Notes under the pieces: generated by a model | Database searches by the model: none | What the model was told of the DNA's origin: nothing | The model's input: only the letters and a program-made list of their open reading frames with translations | NCBI RefSeq assembly: GCF_003939025.1 | Contig: NZ_RQIH01000006.1 | Location: 248,001 to 312,000, forward strand | DNA: 64,000 nucleotides | Direction: 5' to 3' | DNA from: Rhizobium sophoriradicis | Lineage (GTDB): Bacteria; Pseudomonadota; Alphaproteobacteria; Rhizobiales; Rhizobiaceae | Program-made: the position numbers and the translations under genes | Shown here: in pieces, positions 28,480 through 36,961 of the stretch | Numbering within the stretch: the stretch's first letter is position 1 | How the letters are laid out: each line of letters starts with the position of its first letter

Positions 28480-31400
28480 ATGGCGGATACGGTAAAGGGT
28501 TCGACGGGTGAGGCAATCGGCGGCACGCCGGGCTTCATTCACCTGAGGGTCCACTCCGCTTATTCGCTTCTCGAAGGCGCACTGCCGCTGAAGAAGATCC
28601 TCTACAAGGCGACCGGCGACAGCCAACCGGCCATCGCGATCACCGACACCAACAATCTGTTCGTCGCCCTGGAATTCTCCCAGAAGGCAATGGACGAGGG
28701 ACTGCAGCCGATCATCGGCTGCCAAGTCTCGATCGACATGGAAGACGGGCTGGAGACCGAAAAGCGCGGCGGCCAGCAGGCGTTGGTCAAGCTGCCGTCG
28801 ATTGTCCTTCTCGCCGCGACGGAGGCCGGTTACGAAAGGCTGGTCGACCTCGTCAGCCGCGCCTATTTGGGCGGCGACAGCAACCAGGCCATTCATATCA
28901 AAGCCTCCTGGCTGGAGGACGCCGGCACGGAAGGGCTGATCGCCTTGACCGGCGCCCTGACCGGGCCGGTCGATGCGGCCGTCCGGGATGGTCATCCCGC
29001 CCAGGCCGAAGCGCGGCTGCTCATGCTGAAGCGTCTCTTCGGCGACAGGCTCTATGTCGAACTGCAGCGTCATGGCACCTACGATAAGCGGCACGAGCAG
29101 AAGATCGTCGGGCTCGCCTATGCCCACGACCTGCCGCTGGTCGCGACCAACGAGGCCTTTTTTCCGACGCGCGACGATTACGACGCCCATGATGCGCTGA
29201 TGGCGGTTGCTCATAACGCCATCGTCTCCGACGACAGCCGCTTTCGCCTGACGCCGGATCATTATCTGAAGAGCCGGGCCGAGATGGCCAAGCTCTTTGC
29301 CGATCTGCCGGAAGCGCTGGAGAACACGATCGAGATCGCCAAGCGTTGCTCCTTCGTGTTGAAGACGCGCAAACCGATCCTGCCACGCTTCACCGGTGCG
29401 ACCGACGATGCCGAGGAGGCCGAGCGCGCCGAGGCGAGCGAACTGCGCCGCCAGGCGGTCGAAGGGTTGGACATGCGGCTTTCGACCCTCGGCATGTCGC
29501 CGGGTTATGAGGAGAAGGATTATCGCGAGCGCCTGGATTTCGAGCTCAGCGTCATCGAACGCATGCGCTTTCCCGGCTACTTCCTGATCGTTGCCGACTT
29601 CATCAAATGGGCCAAGCAGCATGACATTCCGGTTGGTCCCGGCCGCGGTTCCGGCGCCGGTTCGCTGGTCGCTTACGCGCTGACGATCACCGACGTCGAT
29701 CCCTTGCGGTTTTCGCTGCTGTTCGAGCGCTTCCTCAATCCGGAACGCGTCTCGATGCCGGACTTCGACATCGACTTCTGCCAGGACCGCCGCGAAGAAG
29801 TGATCCGATACGTCCAGGCCAAGTACGGCCGCGAACAGGTGGCGCAGATCATCACCTTCGGTTCGCTGCAGGCGCGCGCCGCACTCCGCGACGTCGGCCG
29901 CGTGCTGGAGATGCCCTACGGCCAAGTCGACAAGATCTGCAAACTTGTACCGAATAATCCGGCCAATCCGACGCCGCTCTCCAAGGCAATCGAGGAGGAG
30001 CCGAAGCTGCAGGAGGAGGCGGCGAAGGAACCGGTCGTCGCGCGCTTGCTCGATATCGCCCAGAAGATCGAGGGGCTTTACCGCCATGCCTCGACCCATG
30101 CCGCCGGTATCGTCATCGGCGACCGGCCGCTGTCCAAGCTGGTGCCGATGTATCGCGATCCGCGCTCCGACATGCCGGTCACCCAGTTCAACATGAAATG
30201 GGTTGAGCAGGCGGGCCTCGTCAAATTCGACTTCCTTGGCCTGAAGACGCTGACCGTCCTGAAGGTCGCCGTCGATTTCGTCGCCAAGCGCGGCATCAGT
30301 GTCGACCTTGCGGCCATTCCGCTGGACGACAAGAAGACCTACGAGATGCTGTCACGCGGCGAAACGGTCGGCGTGTTCCAGGTGGAAAGTGCCGGCATGC
30401 GCAAGGCGCTGATCGGCATGAAGCCGGACTGCATCGAGGACATCATCGCGCTGGTGGCGCTCTATCGTCCGGGCCCGATGGAGAACATCCCGACCTACAA
30501 TGCCCGCAAGCACGGTGACGAAGAGTTGGAATCGATCCATCCGATGATCGACCACCTGCTCAAGGAAACCCAGGGCGTCATCGTCTATCAGGAACAGGTG
30601 ATGCAGATCGCCCAGGTGCTGTCCGGTTATTCGCTCGGAGAGGCCGATCTTTTGCGCCGCGCCATGGGTAAGAAGATCAAGGCCGAGATGGACCAGCAGC
30701 GCGAACGCTTCGTCGATGGCGCTGTCAAGAACGGCGTATCGAAGCCGCAAGCCGACAATATCTTCGAACTGCTGGCGAAGTTCGCCAATTACGGCTTCAA
30801 CAAGTCGCATGCCGCCGCATACGCCATTGTCTCCTACCAGACGGCCTATATGAAGGCGCATTATCCGGTCGAATTCCTCGCCGCCTCGATGACGCTCGAC
30901 ATGTCCAACACGGAAAAGGTCAATGACTTCCGCCAGGACGCCAAACGCCTCGGCATCGAGGTGATCGCCCCGTCGGTGCAGACCTCCTTCCGCCAGTTCG
31001 AAACCGGCGACAACCGCATCTATTATGCGCTCGCCGCCCTCAAGGGCGTCGGCGAATCCGCCGTCGACCATATCGTCGAGGTGCGCGGCGACAAGCCGTT
31101 CGCCGGCATCGAGGATTTCTGCCTGCGCATCGATCCGCGCCAGGTCAATCGCCGCGTCTTGGAAAGCCTGATCTTTGCCGGTGCCTTCGATTGTTTCGGC
31201 ACGGACCGCGCCCAGCTTTCAGCCGGGCTCGACCGTATCCTCGGCTATGCCCAGCGCGCCCAGGAAAACAAGCTGAGCGGCCAGTCGGATATTTTCGGCA
31301 GCACCCTGACCTCGGGCCCCGAGAAGATCGCCCTGCCGCCGTTTTCGCCCTGGCTTGCCTCGGAGCGGCTGCTCAAGGAGTTCCAGGTGCTGGGCTTCTA

Positions 31401-31977
31401 TCTCACCGCCCACCCGCTCGATTCCTACAGCAACATCCTGCAGAAGATGCGGGTGCAGACCTTTGCCGAGTTTTCCGCAGCAATCAAGCAGGGCGCGTCG
31501 AATGCGCGCCTTGCCGGCACCGTCATCTCCAAGCAGGAGCGCAAGACCCGCACCGGTAACAAGATGGGCATCATCGTCTTTTCGGATTCGTCGGGCCAGT
31601 TCGAGGCCGTGCTGTTTTCGGAAATGCTGAACCAGTACCGCGACATGTTGGAGTCCGGAAAATCCTTCCTGCTGACCGCGACCGGCGAGGAGCGGCCGGA
31701 GGGCATCGGTCTGCGCATCCAGACGATCCAGTCGCTAGAGGAAAAGTCGCTGCAGATGCAGAAGGCGCTGCGCGTTTATATCAGAGATTCCGGGCCGCTG
31801 AAAATGGTCGCCGGCCATCTGAACGCCAAGGGCGACGGCCTGGTTTCCTTCATCGTCATCAAGGAAGAGGGCAAGCGCGAGGTCGAAGTGGCGCTGCCGG
31901 AGAAATACCGCATCACCCCGGAGATCGCCGCCGCTCTTCGTGCCGCCCCCGGAGTGGTCGACGTCGAGCTTGTCTGA
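28480..31977 (+). CDS. dnaE: DNA polymerase III alpha subunit (replicative)
   Basis: The chromosomal replicase, 1165 residues long. It has an N-terminal PHP domain (FIHLRVHSAYSLLEG). The polymerase active-site aspartates are in PDFDIDFCQDRREEVIRYV, and the palm and fingers region includes GPGRGSGAGSLVAYAL. Tandem HhH and OB domains lie in the C-terminal third, with a beta-clamp-binding motif QSDIF. The length and the absence of an imuB neighbour show that it is DnaE1 and not the error-prone DnaE2. The start MADTVKGST at 28480 was chosen; an in-frame start at 28465 would add 5 residues. Confidence 0.96.
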   Translation: MADTVKGSTGEAIGGTPGFIHLRVHSAYSLLEGALPLKKILYKATGDSQPAIAITDTNNLFVALEFSQKAMDEGLQPIIGCQVSIDMEDGLETEKRGGQQALVKLPSIVLLAATEAGYERLVDLVSRAYLGGDSNQAIHIKASWLEDAGTEGLIALTGALTGPVDAAVRDGHPAQAEARLLMLKRLFGDRLYVELQRHGTYDKRHEQKIVGLAYAHDLPLVATNEAFFPTRDDYDAHDALMAVAHNAIVSDDSRFRLTPDHYLKSRAEMAKLFADLPEALENTIEIAKRCSFVLKTRKPILPRFTGATDDAEEAERAEASELRRQAVEGLDMRLSTLGMSPGYEEKDYRERLDFELSVIERMRFPGYFLIVADFIKWAKQHDIPVGPGRGSGAGSLVAYALTITDVDPLRFSLLFERFLNPERVSMPDFDIDFCQDRREEVIRYVQAKYGREQVAQIITFGSLQARAALRDVGRVLEMPYGQVDKICKLVPNNPANPTPLSKAIEEEPKLQEEAAKEPVVARLLDIAQKIEGLYRHASTHAAGIVIGDRPLSKLVPMYRDPRSDMPVTQFNMKWVEQAGLVKFDFLGLKTLTVLKVAVDFVAKRGISVDLAAIPLDDKKTYEMLSRGETVGVFQVESAGMRKALIGMKPDCIEDIIALVALYRPGPMENIPTYNARKHGDEELESIHPMIDHLLKETQGVIVYQEQVMQIAQVLSGYSLGEADLLRRAMGKKIKAEMDQQRERFVDGAVKNGVSKPQADNIFELLAKFANYGFNKSHAAAYAIVSYQTAYMKAHYPVEFLAASMTLDMSNTEKVNDFRQDAKRLGIEVIAPSVQTSFRQFETGDNRIYYALAALKGVGESAVDHIVEVRGDKPFAGIEDFCLRIDPRQVNRRVLESLIFAGAFDCFGTDRAQLSAGLDRILGYAQRAQENKLSGQSDIFGSTLTSGPEKIALPPFSPWLASERLLKEFQVLGFYLTAHPLDSYSNILQKMRVQTFAEFSAAIKQGASNARLAGTVISKQERKTRTGNKMGIIVFSDSSGQFEAVLFSEMLNQYRDMLESGKSFLLTATGEERPEGIGLRIQTIQSLEEKSLQMQKALRVYIRDSGPLKMVAGHLNAKGDGLVSFIVIKEEGKREVEVALPEKYRITPEIAAALRAAPGVVDVELV

Positions 31978-31983
31978 TCGCGA

Positions 31984-32074
31984 AGCGGATCGCCGGGGGC
32001 GAAGTAGATCGCCAGCGGCGAGTGGATCACCAGCGGCGAGTGGATCGCCAGGGGCGAGTGGATCGCCAGGGGTA
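31984..32074 (+). repeat. Tandem 18-base repeat directly after dnaE
   Basis: Five imperfect copies of AGTGGATCGCCAGGGGCG start at about 31984, 32003, 32021, 32039 and 32057. The last copies differ by only one to three bases. The array begins just past the dnaE stop. It does not look like a terminator and is probably a small minisatellite that varies in copy number between strains. Confidence 0.8.
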
Positions 32075-32120
32075 ATGCACCTTACCCAGCGTGATGCACC
32101 TCGCCCCGGGCTGATGGCCG

Positions 32121-33377
32121 TCAGCCGCGGGTGATGGTAATGAAATTCGTGCCTTCCCCGGTCTCGGTGCCGAGACCGGTATCGGAGATTGTCAGCGTCG
32201 AGCCGGGCGCGATCAGCGCGTCGATCTTGCGGCGGGTTTCGTCGGGGATGGCAATCCTGCTCAGCGAACGGGCAATCGGCTTGCCGGTGACGATCGAGCT
32301 TTCCTGATTGCTGATCCCGAGGCGCTTCATCGTTTCGCGGGAGAGATTGTTTTCGAGGGTGATGCCGAGCCAGTCCGCCGTTCCGGCCTTTTCATCGACC
32401 GCGTGCAACGTGAAGAAATGCGTGCCGAGCGCCAGCCCCGGATCGGTGATCGTCACTGGCGCCTCGAACACCGGTTTGAACGCCTTCCGCACCATGATGA
32501 CGCCGTTCGGCGGCTCGCCCTTGCCGGCCGCGGCATAGACGGCTTTGAGCAGCCTGTCGGAGATTAGGCTTCTGTCGCCCGCAAATTCCGCTGGACGCAG
32601 CGTCTTGAAGGCAGTGACCGCCTGCACGGTCGACGGGCCGAGCAAGCCGTCCGGATCGCCGGCTGAAAAACCGAGCTGGTTGAGAAGGGTCTGAATGTCG
32701 ATCACCGTCTCGCGCAGCGTCCGGCGTGTGATCAGTATGCTGATCGGCTCGGATGGCGGCTCGATTTCGGGCTTTGGCATCAGCGCCGCTACCGGCATCG
32801 GCATGGCCGCCGTGTCGTTCATCGCCACCTGCACCGGCTTTTGCGGGCTGTCTGGCATGGAGGGCCGCAATTCGACATCCGAAAGCAGCGGCATCGCCAC
32901 CGATGTCTCCGGACGGAAGAGGTTGGGGTGGTCGATCGGCTGCGGCGCCAGCTCGCCATCGCTGATAATGACGGGGATACCGTTGCCGGTCATGCCATAG
33001 AGCATTTTTGCGAAAGCGCCGGGCATGCGCACGCAGCCATGCGAGGCCGGATAACGCGGCACCGAATTGGATTCGTGCAGCGCGATGCCGGACCATGTCA
33101 GCCTTTGCATGAAGGGCATCGGCGCGTTCGAGTAGAGATTGGATTCGTGGTGTTTTTGCTTTTCCAGCACCGAGAAGATGCCGCTCGGCGTCGTGTGGCC
33201 GTCCTTGCCGGTCGAAACCTTCGAGGTCGCGACGACCTCGGTGCCGTCATAGACCGCAAGCGACTGCTTGTCCTTCGAAACGAAGATCTGCAGCGTGCGT
33301 GCATCCGCGGCAAAAGCAGGGTGCACGAGTGCGGTGGCCGACAGCAAGCCGAGGCCGAAGACGAAACGCGAGACCAT
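32121..33377 (-). CDS. L,D-transpeptidase (YkuD) with peptidoglycan-binding domain
   Basis: An exported cell-wall enzyme of 418 residues. A signal peptide (MVSRFVFGLGLLSATALVHPAFA) leads into a YkuD domain (about 28-150) with the catalytic motif ALHESNSVPRYPASHGCVRMP, containing the nucleophilic Cys and upstream His. A PG_binding_1-like domain follows at about 225-290 (TLLNQLGFSAGDPDGLLGPS). The C-terminus is a domain with no assignment. Such enzymes make 3-3 cross-links or attach proteins to peptidoglycan, both prominent in Rhizobiales. The start at 33377 gives the best signal peptide. Confidence 0.9.
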   Translation of the reverse strand: MVSRFVFGLGLLSATALVHPAFAADARTLQIFVSKDKQSLAVYDGTEVVATSKVSTGKDGHTTPSGIFSVLEKQKHHESNLYSNAPMPFMQRLTWSGIALHESNSVPRYPASHGCVRMPGAFAKMLYGMTGNGIPVIISDGELAPQPIDHPNLFRPETSVAMPLLSDVELRPSMPDSPQKPVQVAMNDTAAMPMPVAALMPKPEIEPPSEPISILITRRTLRETVIDIQTLLNQLGFSAGDPDGLLGPSTVQAVTAFKTLRPAEFAGDRSLISDRLLKAVYAAAGKGEPPNGVIMVRKAFKPVFEAPVTITDPGLALGTHFFTLHAVDEKAGTADWLGITLENNLSRETMKRLGISNQESSIVTGKPIARSLSRIAIPDETRRKIDALIAPGSTLTISDTGLGTETGEGTNFITITRG

Positions 33378-33531
33378 GATACCCAACCATACGCAATACT
33401 GGTCCGGCACATTATGGGACGAAGTTTAAGGAAGATTTGATAGGCCGAACGGCAGCCGGGGTAACAGCCTCAGCGCTGTGATTTAACGCATGTCGTTACC
33501 CCCGAACCGCTGCGCAGTTCCGGGCGACACC

Positions 33532-34821
33532 TCAGTGATCGCGCTTGCTGCCGAAGGTATAGCCGGTCTCGACCGTGCCCTTGCCGAACTTGTCGCGCAG
33601 CTTGTCCATCGCCGCTTCGGCCGCTGCCCGCCGGCCCGACTGCCGGTCGATGAGATCGGGCGGGTCGGCGCGGGCGGCGTCGCCGAGATCCGTGACGCCG
33701 ATGCCGATCAGGCGGAATTTCGTGCCGTCCGTCTCCTTTTCGAGCAGCTCGAGCCCGATCCGGAAGATCCTGTCGGCCAGCTGGGTCGGGTCCTCGAGCC
33801 TGCGGTTGCGGGTGCGCGTCTTGAAGTCGGCGCTCTTCATCTTCAGCACGACGGTGCGGCCGGCGATGTCGCCTTTCTTCAAGCGCCAGGAGACCTTTTC
33901 GGAAAGATTGCGCAGGATCGGCACCAGATCGTCGTGGCGCGAGATGTCGTCGAAGAAGGTCGTCTCGGCCGAGACGCTCTTGGCGGCATCATTGAGATGC
34001 ACCTCGCGGTCGTCGATGCCGCGCGAGAGGCGGGCGAGCCGCTGGCCGATGCTGCCGTAGCGGCGCATCAGCTCGTTCTCCTCCATCTGCTGCAACTGGC
34101 TGATGGTGCGGATGCCATCCGCTTCCAGCGTCGCGGCAAGGGCCTTGCCGACACCCCAGATCGTCGTGACGGGACGCGGCGCCAGGAATTCGACCGCTTC
34201 TTCGCGGCCGATGACGGAAAAACCGCGTGGCTTCTGCAGGTCGGAGGCGACCTTGGCGAGGAATTTGCAATAGGAAAGCCCGACCGAGACGGTGATGCCA
34301 ATCTCCGTTTCGATGCGCCGGGCGAATTTGGCGAGCGTGCGCGCCGGCGGGTCGTGATGCAGCCGCTCGGTGCCGCCAAGTTCCAGAAATGCCTCGTCGA
34401 TCGACAGCGGCTGCACCAGCGGCGTCAGATCCTGCATCAGCGCCCGTACCTGGCGCCCGACCCGGACATATTTCTCCATATCAGGACGGATGACGACGGC
34501 CTGTGGGCATGCCTCCAGCGCCTTGAACATCGGCATCGCCGAGCGCACTCCGTGGATGCGGGCAATGTAGCATGCAGTGGAGACGACGCCGCGTTTGCCG
34601 CCGCCGATGATCACGGGCTTGTCGGCAAGCTCGGGATTGTCGCGCTTCTCGACGGCCGCATAGAAGGCGTCGCAATCGATATGCGCCAGCGTCAGTGCAT
34701 GGAGCTCGCGATGGCGCACCAGACGCGGACTGCCGCAGGATATGCAACGGCGCGCCTCACCCTTCTGCTCGGCAAGGCAGTCGCGACAAAAGCCGGGTGT
34801 CTTGTCAGGGGCGGGCGTCAT
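33532..34821 (-). CDS. dinB: DNA polymerase IV (Y-family) with N-terminal Cys4 element
   Basis: A translesion polymerase of 429 residues. The active site shows [18 protein letters not shown], the steric-gate region, and [10 protein letters not shown]. HhH ([17 protein letters not shown]) and little-finger domains follow. Before the polymerase core is an extra piece with Cys12, Cys15, Cys26 and Cys29 (C-x2-C-x10-C-x2-C) that looks like a zinc ribbon. A LexA box lies only 5 bases upstream of the ATG at 34821, and no ribosome binding site is visible. The mRNA may therefore be nearly leaderless, or a GTG at 34851 is used, which would put the operator inside the gene. Confidence 0.93.
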   Translation of the reverse strand: MTPAPDKTPGFCRDCLAEQKGEARRCISCGSPRLVRHRELHALTLAHIDCDAFYAAVEKRDNPELADKPVIIGGGKRGVVSTACYIARIHGVRSAMPMFKALEACPQAVVIRPDMEKYVRVGRQVRALMQDLTPLVQPLSIDEAFLELGGTERLHHDPPARTLAKFARRIETEIGITVSVGLSYCKFLAKVASDLQKPRGFSVIGREEAVEFLAPRPVTTIWGVGKALAATLEADGIRTISQLQQMEENELMRRYGSIGQRLARLSRGIDDREVHLNDAAKSVSAETTFFDDISRHDDLVPILRNLSEKVSWRLKKGDIAGRTVVLKMKSADFKTRTRNRRLEDPTQLADRIFRIGLELLEKETDGTKFRLIGIGVTDLGDAARADPPDLIDRQSGRRAAAEAAMDKLRDKFGKGTVETGYTFGSKRDH

Positions 34822-34826
34822 TGTGA

Positions 34827-34841
34827 GAACAAAGGTTGAAC
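34827..34841 (-). promoter_or_regulatory. LexA box of dinB
   Basis: The plus strand reads GAAC-AAAGGTT-GAAC, which is GTTC-AACCTTT-GTTC on the coding strand of dinB, an exact alphaproteobacterial LexA operator. It ends 5 bases before the chosen ATG. It also lies about 50 bases upstream of the divergent acetyltransferase gene, which it could affect. Confidence 0.8.
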
Positions 34842-34890
34842 GTCGCGACACTACGCCTTAAGCTGACGAGTCTCAAGAGCCGCGGGAGCT

Positions 34891-35484
34891 TTGCCTTTGG
34901 ATAACGATATTCGTTTCGAGCCGGTGACGGCGGAACGCTGGGGTGACTTCGAAACCCTGTTCGGGCCGCAGGGCGCTTTCTACCATTGCTGGTGTGTGGC
35001 GCTGCGTCTGCCGCATGCGGTGAGGACGAAAATGCCGGCCGACGAGCGCAAGGCGCATATGCAGCAACGGATCGAGGCAGGGCCGCCGCCGGGCATCCTC
35101 TGTTATGCCGGTGGCGAGCCGGTCGCCTGGGTGCAGGTCGGGCCACGCCACGACGTGCCGCAGTTCAACTCGCCGCGCACCGTTTCGCGACCGCTGGAAG
35201 AGGGCGATGCGCATGATCCGTCGATCTGGGCCGTCAGCTGCTTCTTCCTGCTGCCCAGGCTGCGCGGCAAGGGAATGAGCCATCGGCTGCTCGCCGGCGC
35301 GATCGATCACGCCAGGCGCCAGGGCGCGCGGCTGCTGGAAGCCTGTCCGATCGACCAAGTGAAGCAGTCGAAATCCGTGACGCTCTGCATCGGCTCGACT
35401 GCGATCTTTGATGCGGCCGGCTTCGAGACTGTGGCTAGGCGCAAGGACGGGCGGCCGCTCATGCGGCTGGAATTGCGCGACTGA
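34891..35484 (+). CDS. GNAT family N-acetyltransferase
   Basis: A protein of 197 residues with one GNAT domain. The acetyl-CoA loop region is visible as CFFLLPRLRGKGMSHRLLAGAIDHARRQGA, with the R-x-x-G-x-S/G pyrophosphate motif, and a beta-bulge strand AWVQVGP comes before it. The substrate is unknown. The start is TTG (34891 or 34897), as no ATG exists; a GGGAG site lies just upstream. It is divergent from dinB. Its last 26 bases overlap the convergent HAD-like gene. Confidence 0.8.
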   Translation: MPLDNDIRFEPVTAERWGDFETLFGPQGAFYHCWCVALRLPHAVRTKMPADERKAHMQQRIEAGPPPGILCYAGGEPVAWVQVGPRHDVPQFNSPRTVSRPLEEGDAHDPSIWAVSCFFLLPRLRGKGMSHRLLAGAIDHARRQGARLLEACPIDQVKQSKSVTLCIGSTAIFDAAGFETVARRKDGRPLMRLELRD

Positions 35485-36127
35485 GCGTGCCGGCGAGGAA
35501 ATGCGCCTCGATCAGCTCAGCGGCATGCGCCCAGTCGATGGCGCGGGTAATGTCGTCGGCCGCTGCCGGCGCGAAACGATGGACCGGTGAGTCCGGCATC
35601 AGATGAATGAGCAGGCAATCGGCCACATGTTCCCTGACGGAATGCAGATTGTGCGCCATATCATCGATGAAGGCGACGGGAAAGGAGCGGCTGGCATGCA
35701 GCGCGTGAACGATCGGCCCCTTGGGCTGCTCGCAGGCAAGCAGCGGAAAGAGCAGCCCGGCGCTGTCCAGCAGGCGGCGGCGCTGATCCTGGAACCGTGG
35801 CGGCATCGCCGTCAGGAAAAGGATATCGGCCGCCTGCGAAAGCCGGTCGAGCGTTTCGATGACGTGGTCGACCGGCGTCTGCCACAGTTCCTGCGCTTCG
35901 AAAAACTCTTCGATCAGCCGGCTGACCTGGTTGCCCTCGATCTCCGCACCGTCCGCCGTGGAGACGATGTTGCCGTGCAGCCGGAACGATCGCGGCAGGA
36001 ACTCATGACCCAGGCTTTGAAGAAAAAGCTGGAACGGATCGATGAACTGCAGCACCACATCGTCGACGTCACAGACGATCAGCGGCCGCTCGCCGAGGCG
36101 GATATGGGAAATATCGAGATCGGTCAC
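35459..36127 (-). CDS. HAD-superfamily-like hydrolase
   Basis: A protein of 222 residues. Motif I of the haloacid dehalogenase family is visible as LIVCDVDDVVLQF, with the nucleophile and acid/base aspartates. Motif II fits ILFLTAMPP. Motif IV fits VAFIDDMAHNL, with paired aspartates for Mg. It is probably a phosphatase acting on a small molecule; the substrate is unknown. The start codon is GTG at 36127 with GGGAATACTGAGC upstream. It follows the DUF3572 gene by 2 bases on the same strand. Confidence 0.75.
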   Translation of the reverse strand: MTDLDISHIRLGERPLIVCDVDDVVLQFIDPFQLFLQSLGHEFLPRSFRLHGNIVSTADGAEIEGNQVSRLIEEFFEAQELWQTPVDHVIETLDRLSQAADILFLTAMPPRFQDQRRRLLDSAGLLFPLLACEQPKGPIVHALHASRSFPVAFIDDMAHNLHSVREHVADCLLIHLMPDSPVHRFAPAAADDITRAIDWAHAAELIEAHFLAGTLSRAIPAA

Positions 36128-36129
36128 GC

Positions 36130-36438
36130 TCAGTATTCCCCGGAATCGAGACCCGGCGAGGAGAAATGCCGCCAGGCTGCGGTCACCGTCTCCGGGCTGA
36201 GGCCGCTCGCCGCGCAGAAGGCCATCGCCGTCGGCTCGTGGTTCATCAGGAAATCCATCATGCCGGCGAGAAAGCCCGGATCGTTGACGGCGTTGCGCAC
36301 CTGCCCAGGGGCCACGCCCGTGAGCGCGAGGAAGCGGCCGAACATCTCGGGATCGTCGGCAAGCCAGCCGAGCACGGCGATCGCCGTCTCGTGCGGGTCG
36401 GCCGCCAGTTGTTTCGAAGTCTTGAAGTTGCTTTGCAT
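36130..36438 (-). CDS. DUF3572 family protein
   Basis: A small helical cytosolic protein of 102 residues with the pattern AIAVLGWLADDPEMFGRFLALTG followed by FLMNHEPTAMAFC, which is the DUF3572 family. It has no known function but is a standing neighbour of divK in Rhizobiales, transcribed away from it. The ATG is at 36438. Confidence 0.85.
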   Translation of the reverse strand: MQSNFKTSKQLAADPHETAIAVLGWLADDPEMFGRFLALTGVAPGQVRNAVNDPGFLAGMMDFLMNHEPTAMAFCAASGLSPETVTAAWRHFSSPGLDSGEY

Positions 36439-36571
36439 TTCGAGGGGTAAGTTACCTTTTCTTCAACCAAATACCGCTAGCGTGCGCTATCGGTTTCACG
36501 GAGCTCTTCATCCGCATGTGCCTTTCTCATGGGACGAACCGCTGCGCGAACGGACGTAGGGACAGCTTGTC

Positions 36572-36943
36572 ATGCCCAAACAGGTGATGATTGTAGAAGA
36601 TAACGAGCTCAACATGAAGCTCTTTCGCGACCTCATCGAGGCGTCCGGCTATACCACGATCCAGACGAGAAACGGCATGGAGGCGCTCGATCTGGCGCGC
36701 AAGCATCGCCCCGACCTCATCCTCATGGATATCCAGCTTCCCGAAGTCTCCGGCCTGGAAGTCACCAAATGGCTGAAGGAAGACGACGAACTGCACGTGA
36801 TTCCCGTCATCGCCGTCACGGCTTTCGCAATGAAGGGCGACGAGGAACGGATCCGCCAGGGCGGATGCGAGGCCTATGTTTCCAAGCCGATCTCGGTTCC
36901 GAAATTCATCGAGACGATCAAGACCTATCTGGGCGATGCCTGA
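36572..36943 (+). CDS. divK: Cell-cycle response regulator DivK
   Basis: A stand-alone receiver domain of 123 residues. The acidic pocket is VEDNE (Glu9, Asp10), the phosphoacceptor is Asp53 in [10 protein letters not shown], and Thr and Lys are conserved in [12 protein letters not shown] and AYVSKPIS. In alphaproteobacteria DivK is phosphorylated by DivJ and PleC and controls CtrA activity through DivL and CckA, setting asymmetric division. It lies 18 bases before pleD, the usual pair. Confidence 0.97.
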   Translation: MPKQVMIVEDNELNMKLFRDLIEASGYTTIQTRNGMEALDLARKHRPDLILMDIQLPEVSGLEVTKWLKEDDELHVIPVIAVTAFAMKGDEERIRQGGCEAYVSKPISVPKFIETIKTYLGDA

Positions 36944-36961
36944 CGCATCGGAAAGACGCTT

